Positions 6,793 through 17,200 of a stretch of 24,360 bases of DNA are shown here, one piece after another. Origin of the DNA: Candidatus Thorarchaeota archaeon (GTDB lineage: Archaea; Asgardarchaeota; Thorarchaeia; Thorarchaeales; Thorarchaeaceae). The translations under genes were made by a program, and so were the position numbers. The notes under the pieces were generated by a model that worked only from the letters and a program-made list of their open reading frames with translations, was not told the origin of the DNA and did no database searches. The stretch covers positions 1-24,360 of the forward strand of contig JAEORG010000423.1 in NCBI GenBank assembly GCA_016841005.1, written 5' to 3'. Numbering within the stretch: the first letter of the stretch is position 1; each line of letters begins with the position of its first letter.

Positions 6793-8058
6793 TCAACTTG
6801 CGAATGCAGATACAAGAGTTGTCTTCAATCTCTTTGGTTTTACGCTCCTTACTTCAATATGATTACATCCGTGAAATTCTGCGAAGGCTCTTGTCCCAGA
6901 AACGATTCGATCGATACCGTCACTGCTAGACAGTTCATTTGATTCGATGGAGATTGCCTTCAATTCAAGAACTCCAGTATTTCTGTGAACCTTAGCATCT
7001 ACACGACCTCTCAATTCATTTTGATCTAAAATTGGCAGGGCAAAATATCCAAAAACCCTCTTTGGTTCGGGAACATAGCATTCAATCTTGTAGTCAAAAT
7101 TCCAAATTGCTAATGGGTAATGGCGTTCACGTAGAATATTGTCAAAGGGTGTTAGGAGTTTGATAGGTATATCATCAGGTAAAGTCGATTGTTTATCGAC
7201 CTTATTCGCATACTTACGATAGATGAAATACCGTCCCTTTTGTCCAAAATCAACCTCCTCCAAGAGATCTCCTACAAGGCTAGACAAATAGTTCTCAATT
7301 GCACCTCGTTGATTATTCCAAAGCTTACTTGCCACCATCGAACCAGTGTACCATTTAATATCGCGATAATCGGCTATTCCTAGTGATTGAAACGCAGTAT
7401 CTACAACATATCTTGGTACTTCCTCTTCAGGCATTGGGGATGTATCAATTCCAGCTGGAACAACACGTTCTGTGATGTCATAATGTTTCTGAAATCCCTC
7501 TCTATACGCCACCATCAATCTACCTTGTGTCATAAGAAATTCCAAGGCACGCTTCTCTTTCTTCCAGTCCCACCATCCATTACTCGGACGATTACTCTCC
7601 CCGAGATCTTTACTTCGCTGTACTCCCTCACTCTTTACCTTTGCATAGACTGCATCGACGATATCTTTGTTCTTCAATCCCCATTCTACATACCAACCAC
7701 TCTTCCTCTCACGCATTCTTGCCATCTTCCACGCATAATATGGAAAGGAAACCATTGGCATGAGGCACATTGCATGAGACCAATACTCAAACAACTTACT
7801 CTTACGTTGCTGTTTCCAAACTTCCCCTTCTATGTATTTTGGAAATCTGTTAAACACAATGAGATTGTGACTCCGACTGACAACCGAGATAGTATCAATC
7901 TGAATATTGTGTATGCGTTTGGCTACCCCTAGTGTTGATGAAAGCGGCTTCCTCGTTCTTAATCCTTGAACATCCAATACTAAGATTCGTACTTGCTCCG
8001 GGGTAAGCTCAAGCATAGAAATTCTGATATCAAGGTCTCTTAAGTAGGGTTCTCTCAT
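6793..8058 (-). CDS. YcaQ-family (HTH_42) DNA glycosylase
   Basis: 421 residues of the winged-helix DNA glycosylase family that includes E. coli YcaQ/AlkX, which unhooks DNA crosslinks, and AlkZ. Residues 15-70 contain LGVAKRIHNIQIDTISVVSR; Q53-I54-D55 matches the catalytic Q-x-D of the YcaQ branch rather than the QxQ of AlkZ. C-terminal family blocks are LLTPFDNILRER (301-312), FDYKIECYVPEPKRVFGYFALPIL (321-344) and GRVDAKVHR (351-359). Length is normal. No ribosome site is visible before the first ATG; M15 is an alternative start, so the exact N-terminus is open. The gene is divergent from the small ORF at 8134, with 75 bases between them. Confidence 0.9.
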   Translation of the reverse strand: MREPYLRDLDIRISMLELTPEQVRILVLDVQGLRTRKPLSSTLGVAKRIHNIQIDTISVVSRSHNLIVFNRFPKYIEGEVWKQQRKSKLFEYWSHAMCLMPMVSFPYYAWKMARMRERKSGWYVEWGLKNKDIVDAVYAKVKSEGVQRSKDLGESNRPSNGWWDWKKEKRALEFLMTQGRLMVAYREGFQKHYDITERVVPAGIDTSPMPEEEVPRYVVDTAFQSLGIADYRDIKWYTGSMVASKLWNNQRGAIENYLSSLVGDLLEEVDFGQKGRYFIYRKYANKVDKQSTLPDDIPIKLLTPFDNILRERHYPLAIWNFDYKIECYVPEPKRVFGYFALPILDQNELRGRVDAKVHRNTGVLELKAISIESNELSSSDGIDRIVSGTRAFAEFHGCNHIEVRSVKPKRLKTTLVSAFAS

Positions 8059-8133
8059 ACATGGAGAGTGAAGAGTAATAAGCGAATCCTGAGAAAGGGG
8101 CGCTAGTGGGTAAGAAACGACCTACTAAGAATC

Positions 8134-8475
8134 ATGAATAGAATAACTAAGTATTTCCATTCTCTTTTGAAGAAGGATAGAAGGAAAAAAGATACTCCAG
8201 ATTTTCCTCTCATGAGTATAATCATCTCTCCCTCAACCAAGATCGACCTCTATAGAGATGTTGCAAAGGACTTCATTGAAAGAGTCCTCGAGATGGCTTT
8301 TGAAGACGTCTGGATCAGCGACATGTCCCAACTCTCGGACTTTAAGATATTATTCGAGAGCGAAGGCAGGGATGTTGAAAAATACCTTCTTGATATGATT
8401 AAGAGAATCTACGGAGTTGACGTAAGTGATATCGAGGACGGTAATCTGGTCAGGATATTCGAACGCTTGGACTAG
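8134..8475 (+). CDS. Small protein of unknown function
   Basis: 113 residues, not recognised. The N-terminus is strongly basic (LLKKDRRKKD) and the rest is helical and acidic (DFIERVLEMAFEDVW, VEKYLLDMIKRIYG, VSDIEDGNLVRIFERLD), suggesting a soluble alpha-helical protein. No membrane helix or Cys is present. Codon use resembles neighbouring genes, and a clear hairpin-plus-T-run terminator follows at 8507, both supporting a real gene. No ribosome site is visible; the mRNA may be leaderless, or the internal Met at residue 27 (MSIIISPST) may be the true start. Confidence 0.6.
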   Translation: MNRITKYFHSLLKKDRRKKDTPDFPLMSIIISPSTKIDLYRDVAKDFIERVLEMAFEDVWISDMSQLSDFKILFESEGRDVEKYLLDMIKRIYGVDVSDIEDGNLVRIFERLD

Positions 8476-8506
8476 AAATATCTCCATAATAGAATATAGT
8501 ATTTTT

Positions 8507-8534
8507 GAGGCACTTAATCGTGCCTCCATTTTTT
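8507..8534 (+). terminator. Hairpin plus T-run terminator
   Basis: GAGGCAC (8507-8513) and GTGCCTC (8520-8526) form a perfect 7-bp stem with loop TTAATC, followed by six T (8529-8534). It lies 31 bases after the stop of the 8134 gene. On the other strand the hairpin is followed by A, not T, so it acts in the plus direction. Confidence 0.75.
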
Positions 8535-8589
8535 ATCAACTCTCACATATCCAGCTTCCCAAAGATATTCTTGCGAAAAGTGCTCAACT

Positions 8590-9522
8590 TTAAATTCCTG
8601 CAATCACTAGAAAAATACCAATAACTGTTGCCAGCACACCAATTGCGGTGGATTTTGTTGCATGCTCATTTAGGTAGAAGACAGAGATTGGCACAGCAAA
8701 TAGTGGAGCAATAGAAGACAGAACTGAAGCTATTGTTGCTCCAACATACTTCACTGCTACAATAATGAGTAGGAAAGACAATCCTAAATCAAAAAGGCCA
8801 GTGATGGCAATAATCTTTGATGATCGACGAGAGGGCATCTGAATTCCTTTCACCTTGGCTAATGAGAGAAGAGGGACGAATACTATGGACCCGCAGAGAA
8901 TCATAATGAAATTGGCAGTGATTGGATCTACCTCTGATATACTGGCTTCTAACACAACAGTACCAGATGCATAGAGAACTGCGGAGAACATGGCTAGAGT
9001 AATTCCTAAGATGTCAATTGTTTGTTTAGAATCATGCTCATCCTCTATTGGATCTTGATCTCTAGTGATAAGGATGAGTCCAACTATTGTTACTATGATA
9101 CCAAAGAGTCGTGAAAGAACAAGTGTATCACTCAGAAAGACTATGGCTAAGAAATATGTTAGGATAGGAAATGACATTGAGATAGGAAATGCAAGAGAAA
9201 CTCCTATTCGCTCCTGACTGGTTAGATAGATTGTATCTCCTATAACAACCAAGAGTATTATCGAGAGTGCAAGAAGTAGAGTTGATTCTAATGGAACAGT
9301 GAGTGGATTTTGTACAAACGGGAGAAATAGGAGGAATGCCATTAAGGGAAGAACAACCCACATTCGAATAGCTGTGATTATTGCGGGTCTTATCTCTTCA
9401 CGCTGTGATTTGTAAATAACAACTGCTACTGCATAAAGTGCAGCACTAGCAATACCAGCTGTGGTGCCAATTATCAAATCAGAAAGGACTTGCATTCTGT
9501 ATCCCAAATTGTAGTGTTCCAT
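8590..9522 (-). CDS. DMT-superfamily (EamA) transporter
   Basis: 310 residues with about ten membrane helices arranged as two EamA repeats (about 16-154 and 168-310). The repeat ends match each other: AFPISMSFPILTYFLAIVFLSDTL in the first half and SSIAPLFAVPISVFYLNEH in the second, the usual EamA signature before the last helix of each half. An acidic cytoplasmic linker (DQDPIEDEHD) joins the halves. The family exports metabolites or amino acids; the substrate cannot be told. The start at 9522 lies 14 bases after the DinB-fold gene, so the two form an operon. An in-frame ATG at 9495 with a weak GGGAT upstream is an alternative start. Confidence 0.92.
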   Translation of the reverse strand: MEHYNLGYRMQVLSDLIIGTTAGIASAALYAVAVVIYKSQREEIRPAIITAIRMWVVLPLMAFLLFLPFVQNPLTVPLESTLLLALSIILLVVIGDTIYLTSQERIGVSLAFPISMSFPILTYFLAIVFLSDTLVLSRLFGIIVTIVGLILITRDQDPIEDEHDSKQTIDILGITLAMFSAVLYASGTVVLEASISEVDPITANFIMILCGSIVFVPLLSLAKVKGIQMPSRRSSKIIAITGLFDLGLSFLLIIVAVKYVGATIASVLSSIAPLFAVPISVFYLNEHATKSTAIGVLATVIGIFLVIAGI

Positions 9523-9536
9523 ATGTCATTTGCGCA

Positions 9537-10109
9537 TCATTGGAATTGATCTCTAGAGTCCATCCACCACTCATTCCAACTTTGCATTAGCTTCTCGCGA
9601 TTATGTTTCGTCACACCATCTACGAATGAACGGCCAGGATTTCCCAGAGCTCTTCGAATCATTACTACCTGTCCCATATGCCCCATGTAATGGAATATAA
9701 CACGATAGATTTGATGTAGCAGTGTTTCTCCAGGCTGAGGAGCAAATTCTGTATAGAGCATCTTAGCACCCTCACGCTGAAGATATTCAACACTAGACTG
9801 AGAAATATCGATGTAAGAATCGACAAGGTCCTTGAATGTGATAGGAGGTGCATTCCGAAATATCTCCTCCTTAGTCATACCATATCCAAAATAATGACAC
9901 ACCTCTTGAGAGTAGGTTCTTTTATTCTGATACGTAAGATCTATGACCCAATGTAGATGAACTGCACAATGTCCAACAATCCAACCAATGGTGTTAAACG
10001 TTGGTCCAATCTGTTGATAGATTTGGTCTGGTTGGAGACCCATGAACGAAAGAAGTAGATTCGTTTCAGTAATCTCAAAAGCCTCAATTGCAATATCAAT
10101 TGGATCCAT
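9537..10109 (-). CDS. DinB-fold putative metal-dependent enzyme
   Basis: 190 residues with a four-helix DinB/YfiT-like fold. The conserved N-terminal block is TIGWIVGHCAVHLHW (40-54, H47 as likely metal ligand) and the C-terminal block is FHYMGHMGQVVMIRRALG (139-156, H140/H144). Three such His usually bind a divalent metal in this family, whose members include thiol-dependent transferases and many proteins without known substrate. It is the first gene of an operon with the EamA transporter. A TATA-like box at 10183-10191 lies 74 bases upstream of the start. Confidence 0.85.
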   Translation of the reverse strand: MDPIDIAIEAFEITETNLLLSFMGLQPDQIYQQIGPTFNTIGWIVGHCAVHLHWVIDLTYQNKRTYSQEVCHYFGYGMTKEEIFRNAPPITFKDLVDSYIDISQSSVEYLQREGAKMLYTEFAPQPGETLLHQIYRVIFHYMGHMGQVVMIRRALGNPGRSFVDGVTKHNREKLMQSWNEWWMDSRDQFQ

Positions 10110-10182
10110 GTAATATCACTACTTTGGGTTGCTTCATCATCGATTAAAGAACTTCGTAGAAGCGCAACTAAAAGGGGACCGG

Positions 10183-10191
10183 TTTTATATC
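10183..10191. promoter_or_regulatory. Shared TATA-like element between divergent genes
   Basis: Read on the minus strand this is GATATAAAA, preceded by purine-rich GCGA like a BRE, serving the DinB operon with a leader of about 50 bases. Read on the plus strand TTTTATATC fits a TATA box for the nitroreductase gene, predicting a start of transcription near 10213, about 16 bases before its ATG. The positions suit both genes. Confidence 0.5.
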
Positions 10192-10228
10192 GCAATCGTT
10201 CAAGAAATAACTCTAGGAAGAATAGAAT

Positions 10229-11038
10229 ATGAACACCAACACAGCAAAAGACATTTTCCAGATAATCCACAATCGAAGGTCAATCAGAACATTTCTAGAT
10301 AAGAAAATACATGAAGAGGATCTTGCGAAAATTCTCGAAGCTGGAATGCGAGCTCCTTTTGCGGCTCAGTTATGTTCCGTCATCTACACTAGAGATAAGG
10401 AGAAAGCCAAGTCACTCTCCATTGGTTCATATTCAACTGCACCTATCCTTTTGATTTTCTTTATCGATTTCAGACGATTAGAGAAGATAATGTCTGCAAG
10501 AGGTCATGAGTACAAATATGATGATATGATGGGACTCTGGCTTGGTGTGCAAGATGTATCTCTCGTTGTGGAAAATATCACACTCGCGGCAGAGGCTTTG
10601 GGTATGGGGTCAGTGCTTCTAGGAGTAACACCAATACGTGCGGAAAAAATCTCGGAGGTATTCAAAGTACCTGAGAGAGTCTTTCCGGTCGTCGGGATGA
10701 ATATTGGTTATCCTGACTTGAGAAACGAAACTGAGATTCGACCCAGATTTCCTCTTAGTCAGAGTGCTTTCGAAGATGAATACAAAGACCACACATCTGT
10801 TGATATTCAGGAATGTATGAAAGAGATGGATGAGGGTTATCTGGCTCAAGGATATTATATCAAGAAGAAAATCAAAGTGCCTCTTGATGGGGAAGAGGAT
10901 ACCATTGGATTCGACAAGTATTCTTGGTCAGAACATATCTCCAGAAAGTTTCGTCATAGGAGATGGGAGAACAATCCTCTCCTTAGTATTCTTAAGAATC
11001 ATGGATTCGATTTCCATGAAGAGAATTTGACGAAATGA
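10229..11038 (+). CDS. Nitroreductase-family flavoprotein
   Basis: 269 residues, FMN-dependent NAD(P)H oxidoreductase. FMN-phosphate contacts are RRSIRTF (16-22); the usual APSSxN block is replaced by APFAAQ (42-47). The dimer-core and flavin segment AAEALGMGSVLLGV (120-133) and GMNIGYPD (156-163) are typical. The family domain ends near residue 175; the last 90 or so residues are a charged extension (KKKIKVPLDGEED, SRKFRHRRW) I do not recognise. GGAAG about 12 bases upstream is a weak ribosome site. It shares a promoter region with the divergent DinB operon. Substrate unknown. Confidence 0.87.
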   Translation: MNTNTAKDIFQIIHNRRSIRTFLDKKIHEEDLAKILEAGMRAPFAAQLCSVIYTRDKEKAKSLSIGSYSTAPILLIFFIDFRRLEKIMSARGHEYKYDDMMGLWLGVQDVSLVVENITLAAEALGMGSVLLGVTPIRAEKISEVFKVPERVFPVVGMNIGYPDLRNETEIRPRFPLSQSAFEDEYKDHTSVDIQECMKEMDEGYLAQGYYIKKKIKVPLDGEEDTIGFDKYSWSEHISRKFRHRRWENNPLLSILKNHGFDFHEENLTK

Positions 11039-11056
11039 ATCCCAATTCCTTTTGCC

Positions 11057-11062
11057 TTTTTT
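11057..11062 (+). terminator. T-run terminator after nitroreductase
   Basis: A pyrimidine-rich stretch ending in six T lies 19 bases after the stop codon, without a preceding stem. Archaeal RNA polymerase commonly stops at such T-runs. Confidence 0.4.
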
Positions 11063-11100
11063 GAATGATACGAAGCTGATATGAGAACCATGGATGGATA

Positions 11101-11155
11101 AGGTTGAATCCCATAGAAGATCTATTTTGAACTGTTTTTCGAATGGATTCAACCT
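11101..11155. repeat. 11-bp perfect inverted repeat with nested hairpin
   Basis: Arms AGGTTGAATCC (11101-11111) and GGATTCAACCT (11145-11155) are exact reverse complements. The 33-base loop holds a second hairpin, ATAGA-AGA-TCTAT (11113-11125). It lies between the nitroreductase gene and the giant surface-protein gene. It could be a structured RNA leader, a transcription stop or a small mobile remnant. Confidence 0.5.
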
Positions 11156-11201
11156 AAGAAAGGTTTTCAATAGAAATCTACGCTACTTCAATGATTTAGA
11201 T

Positions 11202-11222
11202 TATCCCCACTTAGTGGAGATA
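11202..11222. promoter_or_regulatory. 21-bp near-palindrome upstream of the giant gene
   Basis: TATCCCCACT-T-AGTGGAGATA, ten-base arms with one mismatch around a single central base. It lies 69-89 bases before the ATG of the surface-protein gene and has the size and symmetry of a dimeric regulator site. No TATA box is evident nearby. Confidence 0.4.
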
Positions 11223-11290
11223 AGAGGACTCGCGCAATTAGTTCTCAATGCACGTCTGAAATCATAGAATGAAGAATTGAGTTGATAATT

Positions 11291-14200
11291 ATGTCTGCCA
11301 GAAACTCAAAGCTAACACATTCTCGGAATTTTATCCGTAAGATGAAGTTATCAAAGTCAATCAGATTTGGATTTCTGATTGCCTTTGTTGGAATCCTCAT
11401 GTTGTTTAGTGAAACAGGACAACAGGCAACTTTCTCGCAATTTAATCCTCAGGTTCCAGAGAATCCACATCTAGAAGAGAATGTACAGGTTTTGGCAGAC
11501 AATCTGTATACTACTCCCACTGGAAGTATTGTTACTCACATAGCTCCTGGTACAGTCGATGGATTCGCCGGTTACGCGTATTATGACATGGATGGATATC
11601 GGTTAATATTCGTGGATCCGATTCAAGGGTTCATTAAAGTGCTGCCTATGCCAATCATAGGAACTGTATACCAGAGCACGATAATTCCATACGATATGGA
11701 TCAAGATACTCAGACAGAATTCCTAATCGGTTTCAACAATGGAACACATTGGATTGTACTTGAAGCTGACTTCAATGATGGTACAGTCACACAATATGTG
11801 ATGACAGTATCTAAAATTGATGAGATTATAGTTGGAAACTACAATGGTGATTCATGGCCAGATTTCGCTGTATTAGACAAATTTTCAGATACAATAGAAT
11901 TCTATGACCCTGATACGAGTACTCAGCTTGGTATTTTCTCTAAAGGTGTAGACATTGACTATGTAGATGTTGGTAAGTTGGCCTACCTTGTTCAAGATTC
12001 GCTTGTTGTAGTCATGAACGACACAGTTTCGGTTGTTAGAAGTGATGGAATAGAACTCTATTGGACTCAGCTTCCCTACAGGATTAAGGGAGTTGGTGTA
12101 TTCAACTATTCACTATCAAATTATGCCGATTTTGCAATAGTTATGGATTTAGGACCAATAGCAGCATTTCATGGAAACAATCTCACCAATATATGGTCAA
12201 GAGGTCTTTCTCCATATTCAGATCAAGATTTCTATATCAAAGCAGGTAATTTCACAGGTGACAGCATTGATGATCTGGTTGTTATATCAAAGCAACATGA
12301 TGTAGCATGGTTTGTCGATGGAGCATCAGGAGTAAACTACGGAGCAAATTCAAATCAGCTCTCAGGTGATTACCATTTTGATGTTGGGCAAATAGATTCT
12401 GATGACTTAGATGATGTTGCGCTGAGAAATTGGTTTGGTCAACCAACCTTCATACATGGCGACGGGTTAGGATCGGGATTCACAGAAGAAGAAGCACAAG
12501 GAACTGAGAATGTCTATCTCTATGATATTAATTCTGATGGCAGACAGGATATCATTGCAGTTGCTCGTTACGAAGTTTACACAGTCATCAGCGATACCAA
12601 TATCCCTGCAATTACACCTAAACCAATCACGCCACTTCATCCAACAGCGCTCGATGATTACTTCATAATGGAGTATGGAGTCTTTGAAGAATCGAGTATG
12701 GAGGAAGCTAGAATCTATGTAAGAAGAGCAGGTACTACTGAATATACAAACCAAGTAGATATGCAGGCAAATGCAGCTGGTGTAAAATACTTCGGTTTCA
12801 TCATGGGAGTAGAACCTGGTCACTACGAATATTATATTCACTTTGTTGATTCGTACAGAAATGAAGCATTCAATGGAACACCTGCATCACCTAACACTTT
12901 CGAAGTTATAGGAAATACAGCATGGGACTATGAGAAACCTGATGTGACATTTGGAGCATCGATACATGTATTCGACAGGGGAAATAATTCTGCTGGAGAA
13001 TATGTGCTTTACACAGCAGGGCATAATGAAACAGGTCGATATGTAAAAGTGGACAAATATGCAACAACTGGAGAAATACTTGATTCAGTCAATGTGTCAA
13101 TCAGTGCTGGAAAAGTATGGGATTATGGTATCTATACAGCTATGATTGATGGTGACAATGTGTCTGATTTGATTCTTCTTTTATCAAATACAACAGCAAC
13201 ATATTCCTATATCTATCACGGTGTCAATATGAGCCTCTGGTATTATTCTACGGAAACGACAATTGAAGATCTGAGTATGATCGCAATTACAGACGACGAT
13301 TCGGATGATCTTGAGGAACTACACATTCTAGACAATATTAATTACAGACTCTTTAGGATGGACCAGGATGGCACTTGGTCAAACAAACAATTTGCTTCAT
13401 TACGACCTATTGATACTGCTATGATTGCACCATCATCAGGAGATGGGGATTGGCAGATTCTCACAGTAACGAACAGGACACGTGTTGACTTCTATGATGC
13501 TGCGAATTTGACAGCAGTTCGAACTTCTTTCTTGTACTTCAAGCCCTCATTTACTGAAATAGATCCTCCATTTGCCTTCGTGTTTAACAATGTATCTCTT
13601 TCAAGACAACAATTCGGTCTTCATTACACATTATGGAATGCAACTGGACCAGTTTCAAGGCTCTATTTCTTCGATGTTTTCACACCCGATCTAAATTATA
13701 CGTCAATAGATTACAGAGATATTCATGTAAGAAATTTGATTGTTCATGACGTTGATGCTGATGGAACAGATGAATTATTCGTTGTTGACTTTGATGGGCA
13801 ACTATCGCTTATTGGCATCTCTCGTCCCCTAAACATCATCTGGACACTTCCAGTAGGAACAGCAGTGCTTACAGGACATGTGGTTGCTGACTTCGATGGA
13901 AATGGCTTTGATGACCTAGTCCTCTTCACTCATCAAGATCAAAAGCTCAGGGCAATTGATGTCCGGGGATTCATATCAAGAGAAATTCATCTGGGAGAGA
14001 TAGTGCTCAATCCAATAGCTGTAGGTAATGCAGATCCCGGACTTGGAGATGACATTGCTGCATACCCAATAATCAAAGATTGGACAACATACAAAGTAGG
14101 TGTTTATCGTGATCTGGATTGGTTCTATCGTTTCAATGTTACAACTTCTCTACAATCCACAACTGTTCAGCAGGGGAATCCAATCGTAGCGAATGTGACC

Positions 14201-17200
14201 GTTAAAGACATCTTTGGTGATCCTGTCTATGATGCATCTGTATCTATGACTGTAAGCTATTCGATAGGCGGAGGAACAGTGCATCAAACATCTGCATTGT
14301 TATATAGTCCAATGGAGTTGCAATTCGTCTATGATGTGGCTTCAAATTACCCGATTGGACCTGTCAACTTGACATTAGATATTATCCATGAGGACTATCA
14401 TTCAATCTTGGATTATGACCTTGGACAGGTCACGATCATAAGTCCTTTGATTGTTAATGTACATCAGGACCCGACAGTATTACAGGGAGATAACAAAACA
14501 GTCTATGTTACAATCACAGATTCGCTTGGATTTATCATCCCAGATGCGCTGGTTGAGGTGGAAATTGATGCGACTCTTTATGTAGCAACTTTCGTCGACC
14601 CAGATTATCAGGTGTATATACCTACTGTCACTTGGAGACCTAATGATTACAATGTCAACGTAACTGCGACTCATCCATACGCAACTTCTACTGTCAGTAT
14701 CATTGATCATTTTAAGGTGTTAGCAGACACATTAGTAATAAACAACAATATTCCCACAACTATAGATCAGAATCAACCACTGCAAGGTTGGTTGAACATT
14801 TCAGATCCATATACAAATCCCATTACCAATGCTCAAGTGAAAATTCAGAGTGGTGAAAATGAATTCTTCCTTATTCAAGCGGAACCTGGAAGGTATTACT
14901 TGGATGAACTGGCGGCATTATCCATTGGAAATTATACATTCACCATCATCGTGAAGAGTCCATACGTTGCATCAGAAGAATATGGTAATTTCTCAATCAT
15001 AGTATCAGGGGATCTTGTTCCATCAGTTGAATATCCCCAGGATGTTGATGCAGGCACGAATTTCACAGTGTCCATTTTCATCTATGATGCATATGGTAGT
15101 ACTCCATCCGGTTCTACTGCCATTGTTGAATTCCTAGGAACCAACTATACCGCAGTTCATGTAGGTGGTCCTGAGTATTCTGTTAAATTGAATGCAAGTA
15201 CAGTAATAGGTGTGAATCAGTTCATTGTCTACTTGAATTCGACATATGGGAACGATTGGGTAACAACCTATGATTTCTATGTATATTCCAAACCGACAAT
15301 ATCTCTTGAATCAGATTTGGGATGGACTCTAGTCCAAGGAACTACAACAACTCTACGAGTGGATGTATCGGATTGGAGTGGAGCTTCAATCCCTGGGGCT
15401 ACTATAACTCTATTGAGCCCAATATCAATTGGTTTTGTAGATCATTTCAATGGTACTTACACAGTCGATCTATCTACTGCAGGGTATGGTCCAGGCAGCT
15501 ACTTGGTGCTACTTTCGGTATTCCATGATTTCCTTGCTGCAAACCAGACTTCACATCAATTGTATATTCAAGGATTAGTTGATGTCAGCGTAGAGATTCC
15601 AACCATTGTTTTGACTCAACAAAGTACAACGTTCAATTTCACCGTGACAGACCAGTATGGTAACCCTCTAACAAATTTCGACTATGACATTACCTTTACA
15701 ACAGATAGTATTTCTTCAACATCAGCATCTCATGAGTTTAATTGGACAACAACACCAGTTACATATCCTGGAAAGAATTGGCTGAACATCACTATCAGCG
15801 GCACTAACCTGTTTACTTCAACTCACAATTTCTCGATTGATGTAAGAGGTATTATGCAAGTGGTAATCTCCACACCTACAGTTAATCAAATAGTAAACCA
15901 AGCTGATGATGTGAACTACACGCTTCTTCTGACAGATACAGCTGGAGTTCCGATATTAGATGCATACGTATTCATGCAAATTGCTGGTAGCTCCAGCGAA
16001 CTATTCCATATAGGTTCAGGATACTACAGTGCCAATATAAGCACGGTAGGTCTTCCACTCGGATCCTATAACACTAAAATAACACTTGAACATGATTTCA
16101 TGGATACAACAATTACATGGAGAGCTATTCTGCTCAAAGGAACTGCGGTCGTATCTCTGGTAACTACACCTACGAATCCAGAAAACCATCAGGATATATC
16201 ATTCAACTTGACATTGACTGACCAATTTGGCAATCCGATTAATTCTGCTAACTATTCACTTTCATTTGATGGTCAAAGTACATCAGGTACAACTAGTTCC
16301 TACAAATTCTCATGGACAATAACTCCTAACAGCCCTCCAGGATTGTATCAGCTGAATGTTTCACTGGATGGCGGGTATCTAATCGCAGCGAATTATACTT
16401 TTAGCATTACACTAAAAGGAACCATCTCTGAGTCTATTCTTCTTCCTGTAATGAATGCTATACACACTCAAGGAAGTGATGTCAATTTCACAGTACATAT
16501 TCAAGATCTTATCTCGCTGAATATTACTGGAGCACAAGTATCAGTATCAGTACACGGAGGGTCATACATCCTCAGTATGACTACAGATGGAATCTATACC
16601 ACTGAAGTCAGTACCATAGGATTCCCGTTAGGCTCTTACAATGCAACAATTACGATATCTCATCCATACATGGGTAGTGAAACGACATTTGTAATCTTTA
16701 TACTGACTGGAGATGCAGTTGTTTCTCTTGATTCGTCACCTACAACAATATACAATCATCTTGGAGCCACATTCAATTTCACAATTCTGGACAGTTATGG
16801 TAATCCAATAAACATCTACAACTACTCATTGACGTTTTCATCAACCTTCACCACATCTGGTCAGGGATCTAGCTATATACTTGTGTGGGGCTTAACGCCA
16901 GATGTAGAACCTGGATCACACTGGCTGAATATCACACTTAATTCGACATACCTCAATCCAGTCTCTTACAACTACAGCATCCCTGTGTTTGGTTCACCCA
17001 CCATCACCCTCGAAACACCTGCAGATTATAGCACTCATACTCAGGGACAGGACATTAATTTCACAATAATTCTTGAGGACCTCATTGGGACGGAGATAGA
17101 TTCAGCTCAAGTAAGAGTTCTAATTTCTGGTAGCACATATACCCTAACTCAAATTGGAGATGGAATCTACTCTCGAAATATTAGTACAGTGGGTCTGAGG

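Noticed and set aside
7387..7932. 181-codon plus-strand frame opposite the YcaQ-type gene
   Set aside because: Antisense shadow: the minus frame carries all the conserved family blocks, and the plus frame has no recognisable domain.
12467..12841. 124-codon minus frame inside the giant gene
   Set aside because: Antisense to the propeller region; low-complexity Cys/Ser-rich translation without a family signature.
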